Assembly (NCBI GenBank): GCA_910586105.1
Contig: CAJUGU010000008.1
Span: 1-49,536, forward strand
Length of the DNA: 49,536 nt
Reading direction: 5' to 3'
DNA from: an uncultured Eubacteriales bacterium
GTDB taxonomy: Bacteria; Bacillota; Clostridia; Oscillospirales; Butyricicoccaceae
A program made the position numbers and the translations under genes. The notes under the pieces are model-generated. The model saw only the letters and a program-made list of their open reading frames with translations, had not been told where the DNA came from and ran no database searches. This document shows positions 1 to 7,743 of the stretch, one piece after another (the stretch's first letter is position 1; each line of letters starts with the position of its first letter).

Positions 1-71
1 ATCAACCATTCTTACTTTTGTAAATTACTGGATATTTTATGAAACTGCCGTGCCTGCGGCGCAGATCGGGG

Positions 72-100
72 TTTTCATTTTGGCGAAGATATGGTATGAT
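72..100 (+). promoter_or_regulatory. Probable sigma-A promoter of recQ
   Basis: TTTTCA at 72-77 and TATGAT at 95-100 are separated by 17 bp, matching 4/6 and 5/6 of the vegetative consensus. The recQ start codon follows about 65 bp downstream. Confidence 0.6.
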
Positions 101-164
101 AAACAGAATAGTGTTGCGCCCATGCGGCCGATCCGACGGCGGCGCAGAAGAAGGGAAGGCCGAT

Positions 165-2039
165 ATGACACCAAAAGAGGCGTTGAAAAAATATTTCGGA
201 TACGACGGGTTCCGCCCGTATCAGGGCGAGTTGATCGAGGAGATCCTCGCAGGGCGGGACGTGCTGGGCGTGATGCCGACCGGCGCGGGGAAATCCCTGT
301 GCTATCAGATCCCGGCGCTTTGCCTGCCTGGACTGACGCTTGTAGTATCGCCGCTGATCTCGCTGATGCAGGATCAGGTCGCCGCGCTGGGGCTTTCCGG
401 CGTTTCCGCCGCGTGCCTGCACAGCGCGCAGAGCGAAGCGGAGCAGCGGGAGGTCTTCGCCCGCGCGTTTGATGGGGGATACCAGCTGCTGTATGTTGCA
501 CCGGAACGGCTGGAAACGGCCGGTTTTCGCACCTTTTGCGCAGAAAATCCGCCGGTTCTGGTGGCGGTTGACGAGGCGCACTGTATCTCACAATGGGGGC
601 AGGATTTCCGACCAAGCTACCTGCGGCTGCCCGCGCTGTTGGAGGGGCTGCCCGTCCGCCCGCGGATCGCGGCCTTCACTGCGACGGCGACCGAGGTCGT
701 CCGGGAGGATATCGCGCGGCTGCTGACGCTGCGCGACCCGTTCGTCCTGGTTTCCGGTTTCGACCGTCCGAACCTGCGGTTCGGCGTACATGCCACGACC
801 GGCCCGAACCAGAAAAAGCAGGCGCTGCTGCAATACTTGAAGGAGCACCCGGGGAAAAGCGGTATCGTATACTGCTCCACCCGGAAAACGGTCGACGAGG
901 TCTGTGCGCTGCTCGTCGAACGCGGGCTTTCCGCCGGACGCTATCACGCGGGGATGGACGGCGAGGAGCGGCGGCAGATGCAGGAGGATTTCCTGTACGA
1001 CCGGATTTCCGTGATGGTCGCGACCAACGCGTTCGGGATGGGCATTGACAAATCCAACATTTCCTTTGTGCTCCATTTCAACATGCCGCAGGATCTGGAA
1101 AGCTATTATCAGGAGGCCGGACGCGCCGGGCGCGACGGGGAACCGGCGGAATGCCTGCTGCTTTATAGCAAACAGGACGTGCGGACGGGGGAATTTCTGA
1201 TCTCGCATAGCCGGGAGGCCGACAGCGAGCTGGATGAGGAAGCGCGGGAGCGCGTCGTTGCGCAGGCGCGCGAACGGCTGCGGCAAATGACCTATTACAG
1301 CACGACGACCGGTTGTCTGCGCGCTTTTTTCCTGCGGTATTTCGGCGAAGACCCGCCCAGGACCTGCGGGAACTGTTCCAACTGCCTCGCGGAGCGCACG
1401 CCGCAGGATATCACGATTGAAGCGCAGAAGATCGTTTCCTGCGTGTACCGCCTGCGCCAGCGCGGACGGGCGATCGGCAAAAGACTGATTGCGGACATCC
1501 TGCGCGGATCCAAAAGCGAGCGCATCCAGTCGATGGGGTTCGACGGCCTTTCGACCTATGGCATCATGAAGGACACGCCCCGCCGCACGATCGTGTATTT
1601 GATCGAACTTCTGGCGGAGGAGGGGTATTTGACCGATACCGGCGGCGAATATCCGGTCATACAGCTGAACGCGCGCTCGAATGAGGTCATTCGCGAGCGC
1701 CGCCCGGTGACGGCGATCCTGCGGGAGGATCTCGCCAAAGAAAAGGTGAAGCCGGAGCCGCGTGCGCCGCGCGCCAGTCGGGAGATCCCGGAGGGAGACA
1801 GTGAGCTGTACCGCCGTCTTGCAAAGCTGCGCGCCGAGCTGGCAAATCAGGCGAATGTGCCCGCGTATATGGTATTTTCCAACGCGACGCTGCGGGAGAT
1901 TGCCGCGCAGGCGCCGCATACCGACGCCGCGTTGCTGGAGGTACCCGGCGTCGGCGAGGTCAAGCTGGGCCGGTATGGCCGCGCCTTCCTGAACTGCATC
2001 GCCGAATACGAGGCCGAAAAGCGGCAGGGCGCTCCCTGA
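165..2039 (+). CDS. recQ: ATP-dependent DNA helicase RecQ
   Basis: 3'-5' DNA helicase for recombinational repair and fork maintenance. The 624-aa product has Walker A PTGAGKS (38-44), the Walker B/DEAH box (136-139), motif III TATAT (about 172), motif VI QEAGRAGRDG (316-325), a RecQ zinc site (C384, C401, C404, C407), an RQC winged helix and a C-terminal HRDC domain (about 544-624). This is the complete bacterial RecQ architecture. The ATG at 165 is chosen because AAGGGAAGG lies 5-7 nt upstream and the product begins MTPKEALKKYFG, as is usual for RecQ; the in-frame ATG at 39 would add an Arg-rich tail that overlaps the promoter. The gene is monocistronic, ending at a strong terminator. Confidence 0.96.
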   Translation: MTPKEALKKYFGYDGFRPYQGELIEEILAGRDVLGVMPTGAGKSLCYQIPALCLPGLTLVVSPLISLMQDQVAALGLSGVSAACLHSAQSEAEQREVFARAFDGGYQLLYVAPERLETAGFRTFCAENPPVLVAVDEAHCISQWGQDFRPSYLRLPALLEGLPVRPRIAAFTATATEVVREDIARLLTLRDPFVLVSGFDRPNLRFGVHATTGPNQKKQALLQYLKEHPGKSGIVYCSTRKTVDEVCALLVERGLSAGRYHAGMDGEERRQMQEDFLYDRISVMVATNAFGMGIDKSNISFVLHFNMPQDLESYYQEAGRAGRDGEPAECLLLYSKQDVRTGEFLISHSREADSELDEEARERVVAQARERLRQMTYYSTTTGCLRAFFLRYFGEDPPRTCGNCSNCLAERTPQDITIEAQKIVSCVYRLRQRGRAIGKRLIADILRGSKSERIQSMGFDGLSTYGIMKDTPRRTIVYLIELLAEEGYLTDTGGEYPVIQLNARSNEVIRERRPVTAILREDLAKEKVKPEPRAPRASREIPEGDSELYRRLAKLRAELANQANVPAYMVFSNATLREIAAQAPHTDAALLEVPGVGEVKLGRYGRAFLNCIAEYEAEKRQGAP

Positions 2040-2054
2040 ACTGCGCGGATCTGG

Positions 2055-2093
2055 AAAAAAAGCGTCCAATGCCCTGCATTGGACGCTTTTTTT
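2055..2093 (+). terminator. Intrinsic terminator after recQ
   Basis: A perfect 12-bp stem (2061-2072 with 2076-2087) and a 3-nt loop are flanked by seven As and seven Ts, so it could work in both directions. Confidence 0.9.
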
Positions 2094-2241
2094 CGCGGGA
2101 AACGCCTGTTTTCCAACTTTTTTCGGGTCCAAAAGGGTTGACGAAGGCCATACCTCAGGTGTTAGAATAGACGGGACGGAGCGAGGGCCCCGCGGGGCTG
2201 TGTTCCAAAGATTTACATGGATCTTGAAGGGAGAAAAAACT

Positions 2242-3219
2242 TTGAAAAAGACGATCATTTCGAGCCTGTTGGCCGCGTCGATGCTGTACACTGTCGGAAC
2301 GCCTGCAATGGCTGCCAGGGCCGGCTTTACCGATGTTCCGGAGAATGCCTGGTACGCGGAAGCGGTTCAATTCTGCGTGGAAAACGACCTGATGAGCGGA
2401 ACGAGCGCGACCGAATTCGCGCCGAACACGACGATGACCCGTTCGATGCTGGCGGCGGTGCTGTATCGCCGCGCTGGTTCGCCGGCGGTCAGCGGGAAAA
2501 ACCTGTTTTCGGACGTTGCGGACGGCGCATGGTACACCGATGCAGTGATCTGGGCGCAGCAAAACGGCCTGATCAGCGGCTACGGCGACGGCCTGTTCGG
2601 AACGGCTGATCCGGTAACCCGTGAACAGATCGCGTCCATCCTGTGGCGCGCTGCGGGTTCGCCCGCAGCGGAAGCGGGGGAGGACTTCGCGGATGAAACG
2701 GCGATCTCGGCCTTTGCGGCGGCTGCGGTCGACTGGGCGCGCGCCGAAGGGATCGTCAGCGGTAAGACCGGCAATCTGTTTGACCCGAAGGGCAGCGCGA
2801 CCCGCGCGGAAGTAGCGTCGATCCTGATGAACAGCACGCCGGAGACCCCGGACGAAAACCCGGATGGTACGGAGAATCCGGACGGCCCTGAAAACCCGGA
2901 TGGAACGGAAACCCCAGACGGAACCGAGAATCCGGATGGAACCGAAACCCCGGACGGCTCTGAGAAGCCGGATGGAACCGAAACCCCGGACGGCCCCGAA
3001 AAGCCGGATGGAGCCGAAACCCCGGATAGCTCTGACGATTCAGAGGAGACGGAAAACCCGGCCGGCTCCGAAAATTCGGGCGAGACCGAAAAGCCCGACG
3101 ATTCCGAAAAGCCGAATGAGACCGGAAACCCGGACGATTCCGAAACCGGTGACGGGACAAAGGGTTCGGATGCTGCGCAGGCTTCGTTGGACGCAGAGGA
3201 TTCGATCACCTGGGGCTGA
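2242..3219 (+). CDS. SLH-domain surface protein with hexapeptide-repeat tail
   Basis: Secreted protein of 325 aa, probably held on the cell wall. It has a Lys-led signal peptide ending near AMAARA, then three S-layer homology repeats (starting FTDVPENAWY, FSDVADGAWY and FADETAISAF) in the N-terminal two thirds. An acidic Pro/Asp/Gly/Glu tail follows, built of about ten E-x-P-D-G-x hexapeptides. SLH repeats generally bind pyruvylated secondary wall polymers. No catalytic domain follows the tail, so it may be a structural or spacer protein. The TTG start at 2242 is chosen because GAAGGGAG sits 9 nt upstream and the signal peptide begins there. The reverse strand is also open through the repeat tail, which I read as a codon-bias artefact. 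Function beyond anchoring is unknown. Confidence 0.85.
   Translation: MKKTIISSLLAASMLYTVGTPAMAARAGFTDVPENAWYAEAVQFCVENDLMSGTSATEFAPNTTMTRSMLAAVLYRRAGSPAVSGKNLFSDVADGAWYTDAVIWAQQNGLISGYGDGLFGTADPVTREQIASILWRAAGSPAAEAGEDFADETAISAFAAAAVDWARAEGIVSGKTGNLFDPKGSATRAEVASILMNSTPETPDENPDGTENPDGPENPDGTETPDGTENPDGTETPDGSEKPDGTETPDGPEKPDGAETPDSSDDSEETENPAGSENSGETEKPDDSEKPNETGNPDDSETGDGTKGSDAAQASLDAEDSITWG
2854..3033 (+). repeat. 18-bp coding repeat encoding E-x-P-D-G-x
   Basis: Ten consecutive 18-bp units encode ENPDGT, ETPDGT, EKPDGA and similar hexapeptides inside the SLH gene. A more degenerate Ser/Glu/Asp-rich stretch follows to the C-terminus. Such tracts can change length by slippage. Confidence 0.85.
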
Positions 3220-3246
3220 TGGCAGGCAGGCCAAAGCTCAGAACGG

Positions 3247-3284
3247 AAAAGGCAGCCAGAGGAGCATTCCCGGCTGCCTTTTTT
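3247..3284 (+). terminator. Intrinsic terminator after the SLH gene
   Basis: The stem GGCAGCC (3251-3257) with GGCTGCC (3272-3278) is preceded by four As and followed by six Ts. It also lies at the 3' end of the converging frameshifted gene. Confidence 0.85.
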
Positions 3285-3289
3285 CAGTT

Positions 3290-3729
3290 TTCGCCATAAC
3301 GGAAGAAGAGCCCCTCCGAGGCGGCGAGCTGTTCGGACAGCTCGCGCAGGGGCTTGCCCGCGTTGTAAAGCGTAAGCACCTGTTCGCTGGCGGTCAAAAG
3401 CGCGTTTTCGCTGGTCAGAAGAAGGCTGACCCAGCCGCTGCCGAGGCAGGCATCCCGGATCGCCGGGAAAAGCGCCTGTGGCAGAACAGCTGCCAGATGC
3501 CGGATGCCTCCCGGATGGCTTCAAAGTCGAAATAACAAACCAGCCTGAGCGCGACGCGTGCCAGTCGTTCTGCCAGCCGTTGCCGTTCGCCGCCGGCCAG
3601 AAGCTGCGGTTCCAACAGTGAAAACAGCTCGCCGCGGGCGGGAGGCACGCGCATTGGCATAAAATCGAAGACCCAGCACGTTTTTTGTTGCAGGGAGTCG
3701 GTTTTTTGAAGGATTTTTTCGATCTCCAT
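3290..3729 (-). pseudogene. Frameshifted hypothetical gene
   Basis: From an ATG at 3729 the minus strand reads MEIEKILQKTDSLQQ and stays protein-like to about residue 78 (VCYFDFEAIREASGIW). It then drifts into low-quality sequence and stops at 3415. The -1 frame from about 3510 down to a stop near 3290 is also protein-like, ending LSEQLAASEGLFFRYGEN. Joined, the two frames make a protein of about 145 aa. The ending resembles an uncharacterised Clostridia family that I recall only loosely. Either the gene is broken by one indel near 3480-3515 or the assembly holds an error there. Function is unknown. Confidence 0.55.
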
Positions 3730-3772
3730 GAGAACCTCTGAAAAGCTATGGGTTTGAACAATCAGGTTTTAA

Positions 3773-4180
3773 TTACAGTTTAGAATACTCCTCATCCGAA
3801 ACGGGCTCGCACCACTCCGTTTTTGTGGCTTCGCCCGGGATTTCCACCGCAAGGTGGACGAACCAGCTGTCGGCGGCGGCGCCGTGCCAATGCTTCACGC
3901 CCGCCGGGATCTGCACTACGTCGCCCGCCTGAAGGGCGCGGGCGGGCTGCCCCCACTCCTGATACCAGCCAGAGCCGCTGGTGCACAGCAGAAGCTGTCC
4001 GCCGCCGCTGGCGGCATGATGGATATGCCAGTGGTTGCGGCACCCCGGCTCGAACGTGACGTTGCCTACCGTGACCCCTTCGGTCGAGAGCATATTGAGA
4101 TAGCTCCTGCCAACGAAGAATTCGCTGAAGGGGTTTTCCGGGCCACGGTCGAAGATGGCGCTGTTGCGTAATTCAGTCAT
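3773..4180 (-). CDS. Single-domain cupin protein
   Basis: Small cytosolic beta-barrel metalloprotein of 135 aa. Cupin motif 1 reads GCRNHWHIHHA and motif 2 reads GDVVQIPAGVKHWHGA, giving the His ligands expected for one divalent metal; the sequence LLLCTSGSGWYQEWGQ lies between them. This resembles the TM1287-like cupins often fused to or paired with carboxymuconolactone-decarboxylase domains, but no such partner is adjacent. The ATG at 4180 follows GGAAAGGA with 8-9 nt spacing; a longer in-frame extension runs upstream through the promoter and is rejected. The gene is transcribed alone from a MerR-type promoter, which suggests induction by a stress or small molecule. The substrate cannot be told from sequence. 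Confidence 0.85.
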   Translation of the reverse strand: MTELRNSAIFDRGPENPFSEFFVGRSYLNMLSTEGVTVGNVTFEPGCRNHWHIHHAASGGGQLLLCTSGSGWYQEWGQPARALQAGDVVQIPAGVKHWHGAAADSWFVHLAVEIPGEATKTEWCEPVSDEEYSKL

Positions 4181-4217
4181 GATAAAACATCCTTTCCAGA
4201 TCGGTATCGATACCCTT

Positions 4218-4248
4218 ATCTTACACCTTGAAGTAAGCTCCAAGTCAA
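4218..4248 (-). promoter_or_regulatory. MerR-type promoter and operator for the cupin gene
   Basis: On the minus strand TTGACT (4243-4248) and TAAGAT (4218-4223) are separated by 19 bp. The spacer carries a near-perfect dyad, CTTGGAG-CTTA-CTTCAAG. A 19-bp spacer holding an inverted repeat is the hallmark of promoters that MerR-family activators untwist. No merR gene is in the window. Confidence 0.75.
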
Positions 4249-4365
4249 GAGGTTTTTGCAAAAAGCAGGGAAAGGAGGTCGCGCCGCGCTTCAGAATGCT
4301 CCGGGCCGATCCGCGGAAAGGGCGGCTTTGGGCAACAGGGACAGGCGGGAACGCCGGTTTTGGGC

Positions 4366-4407
4366 AATAAAACAGCGCGGAAGCCACTTTTCAGCGGTTT
4401 TCCGCGC
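4366..4407 (-). terminator. Terminator after the 69-aa gene
   Basis: On the minus strand GCGCGGAA pairs with TTCCGCGC (4400-4407 with 4375-4382), with a second inner stem, followed by TGTTTTATT. Confidence 0.7.
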
Positions 4408-4437
4408 CCATTGCTGTTACGTTGGCGCACATTCACC

Positions 4438-4647
4438 TCAGGCCTGCGCCAGCAGATCCTCGACCACCTCGCGAAAATGAACGATCGAAACCTCACAGCG
4501 CGTCAGCGTTTCCGCCATACGACGCACCAGAGAGCGGTCTATCGAGATATCCGTGAGCTCGTCGAGTATACGGTCGCCCTCGACCGCAGCCAATCCGCAG
4601 AGACAAAACTCCCCGGAAGGCGTTTCGGTCAACACATATTGAGTCAT
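4438..4647 (-). CDS. Small conserved hypothetical protein (DUF6514-like)
   Basis: Acidic 69-aa protein beginning MTQYVLTETPSGEF, with a short beta-rich N-terminal half and a helical end VSIVHFREVVEDLLAQA. The pattern of DISxD followed by a terminal VVEDLL helix resembles the small Clostridia proteins annotated DUF6514; that match is from memory. The start at 4647 is preferred because GGGAGG lies 9 nt upstream, whereas the ATG at 4680 has no good ribosome binding site and sits at the predicted transcription start. The gene is monocistronic with its own promoter and terminator. Function is unknown. Confidence 0.7.
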   Translation of the reverse strand: MTQYVLTETPSGEFCLCGLAAVEGDRILDELTDISIDRSLVRRMAETLTRCEVSIVHFREVVEDLLAQA

Positions 4648-4685
4648 AGTTTCGACCCTCCCGACGTACATTTTTTCCATATTTT

Positions 4686-4713
4686 ATCGTATTCCACACG
4701 GTTTCTTTGTCGA
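4686..4713 (-). promoter_or_regulatory. Promoter of the 69-aa gene
   Basis: Minus-strand TCGACA (4708-4713), a 16-bp spacer and TACGAT (4686-4691). This places transcription start near 4680 and supports the downstream start codon at 4647. Confidence 0.45.
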
Positions 4714-4744
4714 AAATCGGCGAAAGGCCTTTAGCTAATTTTTA

Positions 4745-4775
4745 CAAAAAAACCGCCCGAAATTCGCCGGACGGC
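4745..4775 (-). terminator. Terminator after the C_GCAxxG_C_C gene
   Basis: Minus-strand GCCGTCCG (4768-4775) pairs, with two wobble pairs, with CGGGCGGT (4752-4759) and is followed by seven Ts. Confidence 0.75.
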
Positions 4776-4820
4776 TTTGTTCTTGAATTTAAAATGCCTT
4801 TTTAAAAGAGTTTGCGGGCC

Positions 4821-5225
4821 TTATTTTAAAAGCATTTCTTCGACCAGCGCGCATCCGTCTCTGATGCAGTCCGGGCAGCTGCGCAGGACCTTGCCTGTTT
4901 CAACGCCCTTGAGTTCGCGGCAGAGCATCGTCCCATTCTGCTTCGCGAAAGCCTGCCCCATTGCGCGGGTCAGCTGATAGGTCTGTCCTTTGGTCGTGCC
5001 GGGCGCGTCCGTCCCCGCGCTGCACTTGACGCCCGCCAGCATAAATCCGCCGGTCAATGCGCCGCATACCTCCATCAGCCCCATGCCCAGGCCGAAACCT
5101 TCCGCCATTTTGTAGGCGGTCGACTCGTCCAGCCCGAACAGGTCACAATAGGCACATACGACCGCCTGCGCACAGTTATATCCTTTCTCGTGCAAAGCGA
5201 TCGCCCGTTCCTGGCGTTCCTCCAT
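4821..5225 (-). CDS. C_GCAxxG_C_C family protein
   Basis: Cytosolic 134-aa protein of the family named for its spaced cysteines (Pfam C_GCAxxG_C_C). Visible Cys positions are YNCAQAVV near the N-terminus, EVCGALTGGFMLAGVKC in the middle and LCRELK...RSCPDCIRDGC at the C-terminus. Members are thought to bind metal or redox centres and often neighbour oxidoreductases; the biochemical role is not established. The ATG at 5225 is chosen because AAAGGAGG stands 6 nt upstream; an upstream in-frame ATG at 5255 would place that site inside the gene. It lies 41 bp downstream of the amidase on the same strand, so co-transcription is possible. Confidence 0.85.
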   Translation of the reverse strand: MEERQERAIALHEKGYNCAQAVVCAYCDLFGLDESTAYKMAEGFGLGMGLMEVCGALTGGFMLAGVKCSAGTDAPGTTKGQTYQLTRAMGQAFAKQNGTMLCRELKGVETGKVLRSCPDCIRDGCALVEEMLLK

Positions 5226-5266
5226 AGAAAGCCTCCTTTCCTCGTTACCGGCCACTGGCCATATTT

Positions 5267-6706
5267 TTAATATGGAGTGGATTTATAAAGCTCCATGATC
5301 GCGTCGAAGATCGCCTTCGCCTCCGCTTCCAGTTCCTGCGGCTCGTCGATCAGCAGGATGTCCTTTGCATTATCAATGAAGCAAAACTCACTAAGTACCG
5401 CCGGGATGCCATATTCCCCGGCAACATAGACCATGTAAAGGGAATCGCTTTCCTTCATGCCGCGGTTGGTCAGACCGTTGTTCATGGCCATATAAGAACG
5501 CAACAAGCGCTTACCCAGCGACTGGCTGGTGATGCAGGGATCGTCGTTGCCGTCCACGCCGGCCTCGGGCGAGAGCTTGGCGGGCTGCACATAGACCTCG
5601 CTGCCGGTACCGACACGGGTCTCAACGCCGTTGTGGTGGATGCTGAGCACCAGATCGAGCTCGCCTTCCTCGCAAAGATCGCGGACGAGCTGCTTACGGT
5701 CAGGGCCGACCAGTGTGGTCGAAGTGTCCGAACGGGTCAAGATGACGCGCACGCCCTGCGCTTCCAGCATTTCCTTTAAATCGTTCGCGACGTGCATGTT
5801 GGTCACGTTTTCGTCCTGTTTGGTGTCCGGATTAAAGCAGCCGGGGTCGGTGCCGCCGTGGCCCGGGTCGAGCAGGATGGTCAGCACGCCGTCAATCTTC
5901 GGCCCGATCCACGGGTATTCTGGCTCGGTCGGCTCCTCTTCCGGATCCGCAGGGGTTTCCGGCGTCAGCGGTGCAAAGGGGATGCCGGACGGGAGCTGTG
6001 AGGAAGACCCCGCATCGGCGTCCGGGACGATCCCGGTATCGGTGCCCGTATCATTGTCTTTCACGGTCGCCTCGTCCTGATCTTCCTCCTCCGGATTCTC
6101 TGCAACGGGAGGGGGAACCGGATCGGTCATGCTGTCGATCACGACGGTGTTGGTATCCTTGTCCCAATCGACCTCGAAGCCAACGATCGGGGCCACGTCG
6201 CGGATGCGGTAATAATTATTGTTGTTGATGTTGAACCCGGTCATCTGCACAAGCTGTCCGTTGAGCCGTACATCGCTGTAGGAGGGGACGAACTTGTAGA
6301 TAGAAGCGCTGCCCGAAGGGAGCAATTCACTGCCGGTGGCGGTATAATCCCGGCCCGAAAGCATGCTGATGCAGGCGTACTGATCGTCCCAGACGACATC
6401 GAAAGCAGCGCCTTTGCCGGTCAGCAGGTAGGCGAGGTCGCGCAGCTTATAATAATTTTCCTGATTGATGCAGTATCCTTCCGGGGAAACCAGAAGGCCG
6501 TCCACGGCAACGTTGGAGGTCGATTGGGAAAGGTTCAAACCGCTCACGGTCATGGGCGTGACTGCGGTGACCGGGGCGGGGGATACTTGCAGCGCGGACT
6601 CCGCGATCGAAGCATTTTGTTCCAGATCATCGGATGGGGCCGCCGAAGCGGGCAGGATGAACAGCGCGAGCAGCAGCAGCGCTGAGGGAAGGATTCGTTT
6701 TTTCAT
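5267..6706 (-). CDS. Secreted N-acetylmuramoyl-L-alanine amidase (Amidase_3) with stalk domains
   Basis: Exported Zn-dependent peptidoglycan amidase of 479 aa that cuts the bond between MurNAc and L-Ala. It has a signal peptide (1-22, ending PASAA) and two copper-amine-oxidase-N-like stalk modules (about 65-192; the second ends WDKDTNTVVIDS). A Pro/Glu/Asp-rich linker (195-265) leads to an Amidase_3 domain (about 273-475). Zinc ligands are H283 (DPGHGG), E299 and H357 (SIHHNG), and the catalytic Glu is E440 (LSEFCF). GAGGA lies 9 nt upstream of the ATG at 6706. The stalk-plus-amidase layout is common in Clostridia cell-separation and sporulation hydrolases. It is transcribed from a strong promoter at 6750-6778. 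Confidence 0.93.
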   Translation of the reverse strand: MKKRILPSALLLLALFILPASAAPSDDLEQNASIAESALQVSPAPVTAVTPMTVSGLNLSQSTSNVAVDGLLVSPEGYCINQENYYKLRDLAYLLTGKGAAFDVVWDDQYACISMLSGRDYTATGSELLPSGSASIYKFVPSYSDVRLNGQLVQMTGFNINNNNYYRIRDVAPIVGFEVDWDKDTNTVVIDSMTDPVPPPVAENPEEEDQDEATVKDNDTGTDTGIVPDADAGSSSQLPSGIPFAPLTPETPADPEEEPTEPEYPWIGPKIDGVLTILLDPGHGGTDPGCFNPDTKQDENVTNMHVANDLKEMLEAQGVRVILTRSDTSTTLVGPDRKQLVRDLCEEGELDLVLSIHHNGVETRVGTGSEVYVQPAKLSPEAGVDGNDDPCITSQSLGKRLLRSYMAMNNGLTNRGMKESDSLYMVYVAGEYGIPAVLSEFCFIDNAKDILLIDEPQELEAEAKAIFDAIMELYKSTPY

Positions 6707-6749
6707 TGGATATTCCTCGATATCGTGTCGAATAAGGATCTATATACAT

Positions 6750-6778
6750 AGTATACCATCGAAAACGGCTGAAATCAA
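6750..6778 (-). promoter_or_regulatory. Amidase promoter
   Basis: Minus-strand TTGATT (6773-6778), a 17-bp spacer and TATACT (6750-6755). Confidence 0.7.
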
Positions 6779-6801
6779 GGGGCGTATCGAAATCCGGACA
6801 A

Positions 6802-6825
6802 GATTGTAACAATTTGGTTACAATC
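6802..6825. promoter_or_regulatory. Inverted repeat upstream of the amidase promoter
   Basis: GATTGTAAC, 6 nt, GTTACAATC: perfect 9-bp arms about 24 bp upstream of the amidase -35 box. This is the geometry of a dimeric regulator site (TGTAAC-N6-GTTACA core). The regulator is unknown. Confidence 0.4.
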
Positions 6826-6829
6826 CTTG

Positions 6830-7296
6830 GGAATCCTTGGAAAACCTCAGAAAAAAACGCGGAAGACCCCGGACAAAGGGGAAAACGATCGGAAACGGAT
6901 CGGAAAAACTTCACAAAGCCCCGCGCGAGCTGGCGGAAGATCGATAGAAAAGGTGAACGTCCGATATTCCGATCGGATTTCGGTATTTCGGTAAAAATGG
7001 GCTGACGCGCCTGCGCGGGACTCCACAGGGGAGCCGCCGGACGGGCGCGTCGGTATGCTTCGGACGCGCGCCTGCGGCCGCAGACCGCTGGGCTGGCGCG
7101 TCTTTTTGAATGGTAACAATACCTTGGGATCTGCAAGCGCGGCCAATATCCCAAGTGCATGCAAAGCTCTTCGAGCCGTTCGACGGGGAAGGGCGGCAGA
7201 GGCTTCATCGCGATCGACATGAGCTTCATGGGGTTATCGTCCGCCGCTATGCGGTTGGAGTGCAGGATCCCGCAGCGGCGACATCGGAAAAGACGG
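6830..7296. other. Intergenic region with no confident gene
   Basis: About 470 bp between the amidase promoter region and the zinc-ribbon gene. Next to the dyad stands a tandem 10-mer, AATCCTTGGG then AATCCTTGGA (6822-6841). A minus-strand stretch at about 7120-7290 reads like protein (FRCRRCGILHSNRI, later VERLEELCMHLGYW), but it has no good start and decays downstream. I do not call it a gene. Confidence 0.4.
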
Positions 7297-7578
7297 CTAC
7301 AGCAATCGCTTGCCGCAGGCCGGGCAGCGGGCGTCGTCAAAATCGTGCATGGCGCCGCATTCCGGGCAGGGGGCTTGCACAAGATCCTGCGCCAGTTCGT
7401 CTTGTGGGCGGACGGCGAAGAATTCCAGCTTGCCGCAGCTTTGGCACAGGAAGACCTCCGTTTCCAGGGAGCCGGAAACGATGTGATCCCAAGCGCCGCC
7501 CCAGACGGTCGCCTGACCCAGCTGGAGTTTTTGGATCCCCAAAGAAGACATACCTGCTCTGCAGTGAGGGCAATTCAT
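7297..7578 (-). CDS. Double zinc-ribbon protein
   Basis: Small 93-aa cytosolic protein with four CxxC knuckles: CPHC (3-6), CQSC (mid-protein), CPEC and CPAC (C-terminal), enough for two zinc ribbons. The centre, LGIQKLQLGQATVWGG followed by LETEVFLCQSCGKLEFF, resembles the small Firmicutes nucleic-acid-binding-like proteins that begin MNCPxC. The ATG at 7578 is the natural start for that family, though GGAGG is 13 nt upstream, longer than usual; an ATG ten codons further up is possible but places GGAGG inside the gene. The specific role is unknown. Confidence 0.7.
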   Translation of the reverse strand: MNCPHCRAGMSSLGIQKLQLGQATVWGGAWDHIVSGSLETEVFLCQSCGKLEFFAVRPQDELAQDLVQAPCPECGAMHDFDDARCPACGKRLL

Positions 7579-7694
7579 AATACGCGGTTCGCCTCCAAAC
7601 GACCCCAAGCGGTCGGAAATTTTGCCCTGCGCAGGGTCGTGCCTGCGAAACGGCGGGGCATGGAACGGACCCGGTCCGACCCAAGCGGGCGCTT

Positions 7695-7737
7695 TTCAAA
7701 AAGTCCCAGCCGGCAGGCGTCGGTTGACGCCCGCCGG
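7695..7737 (-). terminator. Probable terminator after ireB
   Basis: Minus-strand stem of 12 pairs (7726-7737 with 7710-7721, one wobble) and a short T-run about 8 nt downstream. The delayed T-run makes it a weak call. Confidence 0.5.
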
Positions 7738-7743
7738 GGGCGG

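Noticed and set aside
588..2291. Long open frame antisense to recQ
   Set aside because: Arg/His/Pro-rich translation with no motif, explained by GC-rich codon bias of recQ on the other strand.
2580..3761. Long minus-strand open frame through the SLH repeat tail and beyond
   Set aside because: Repetitive Ser/Pro translation mirrors the coding repeat; no ribosome binding site and no family.
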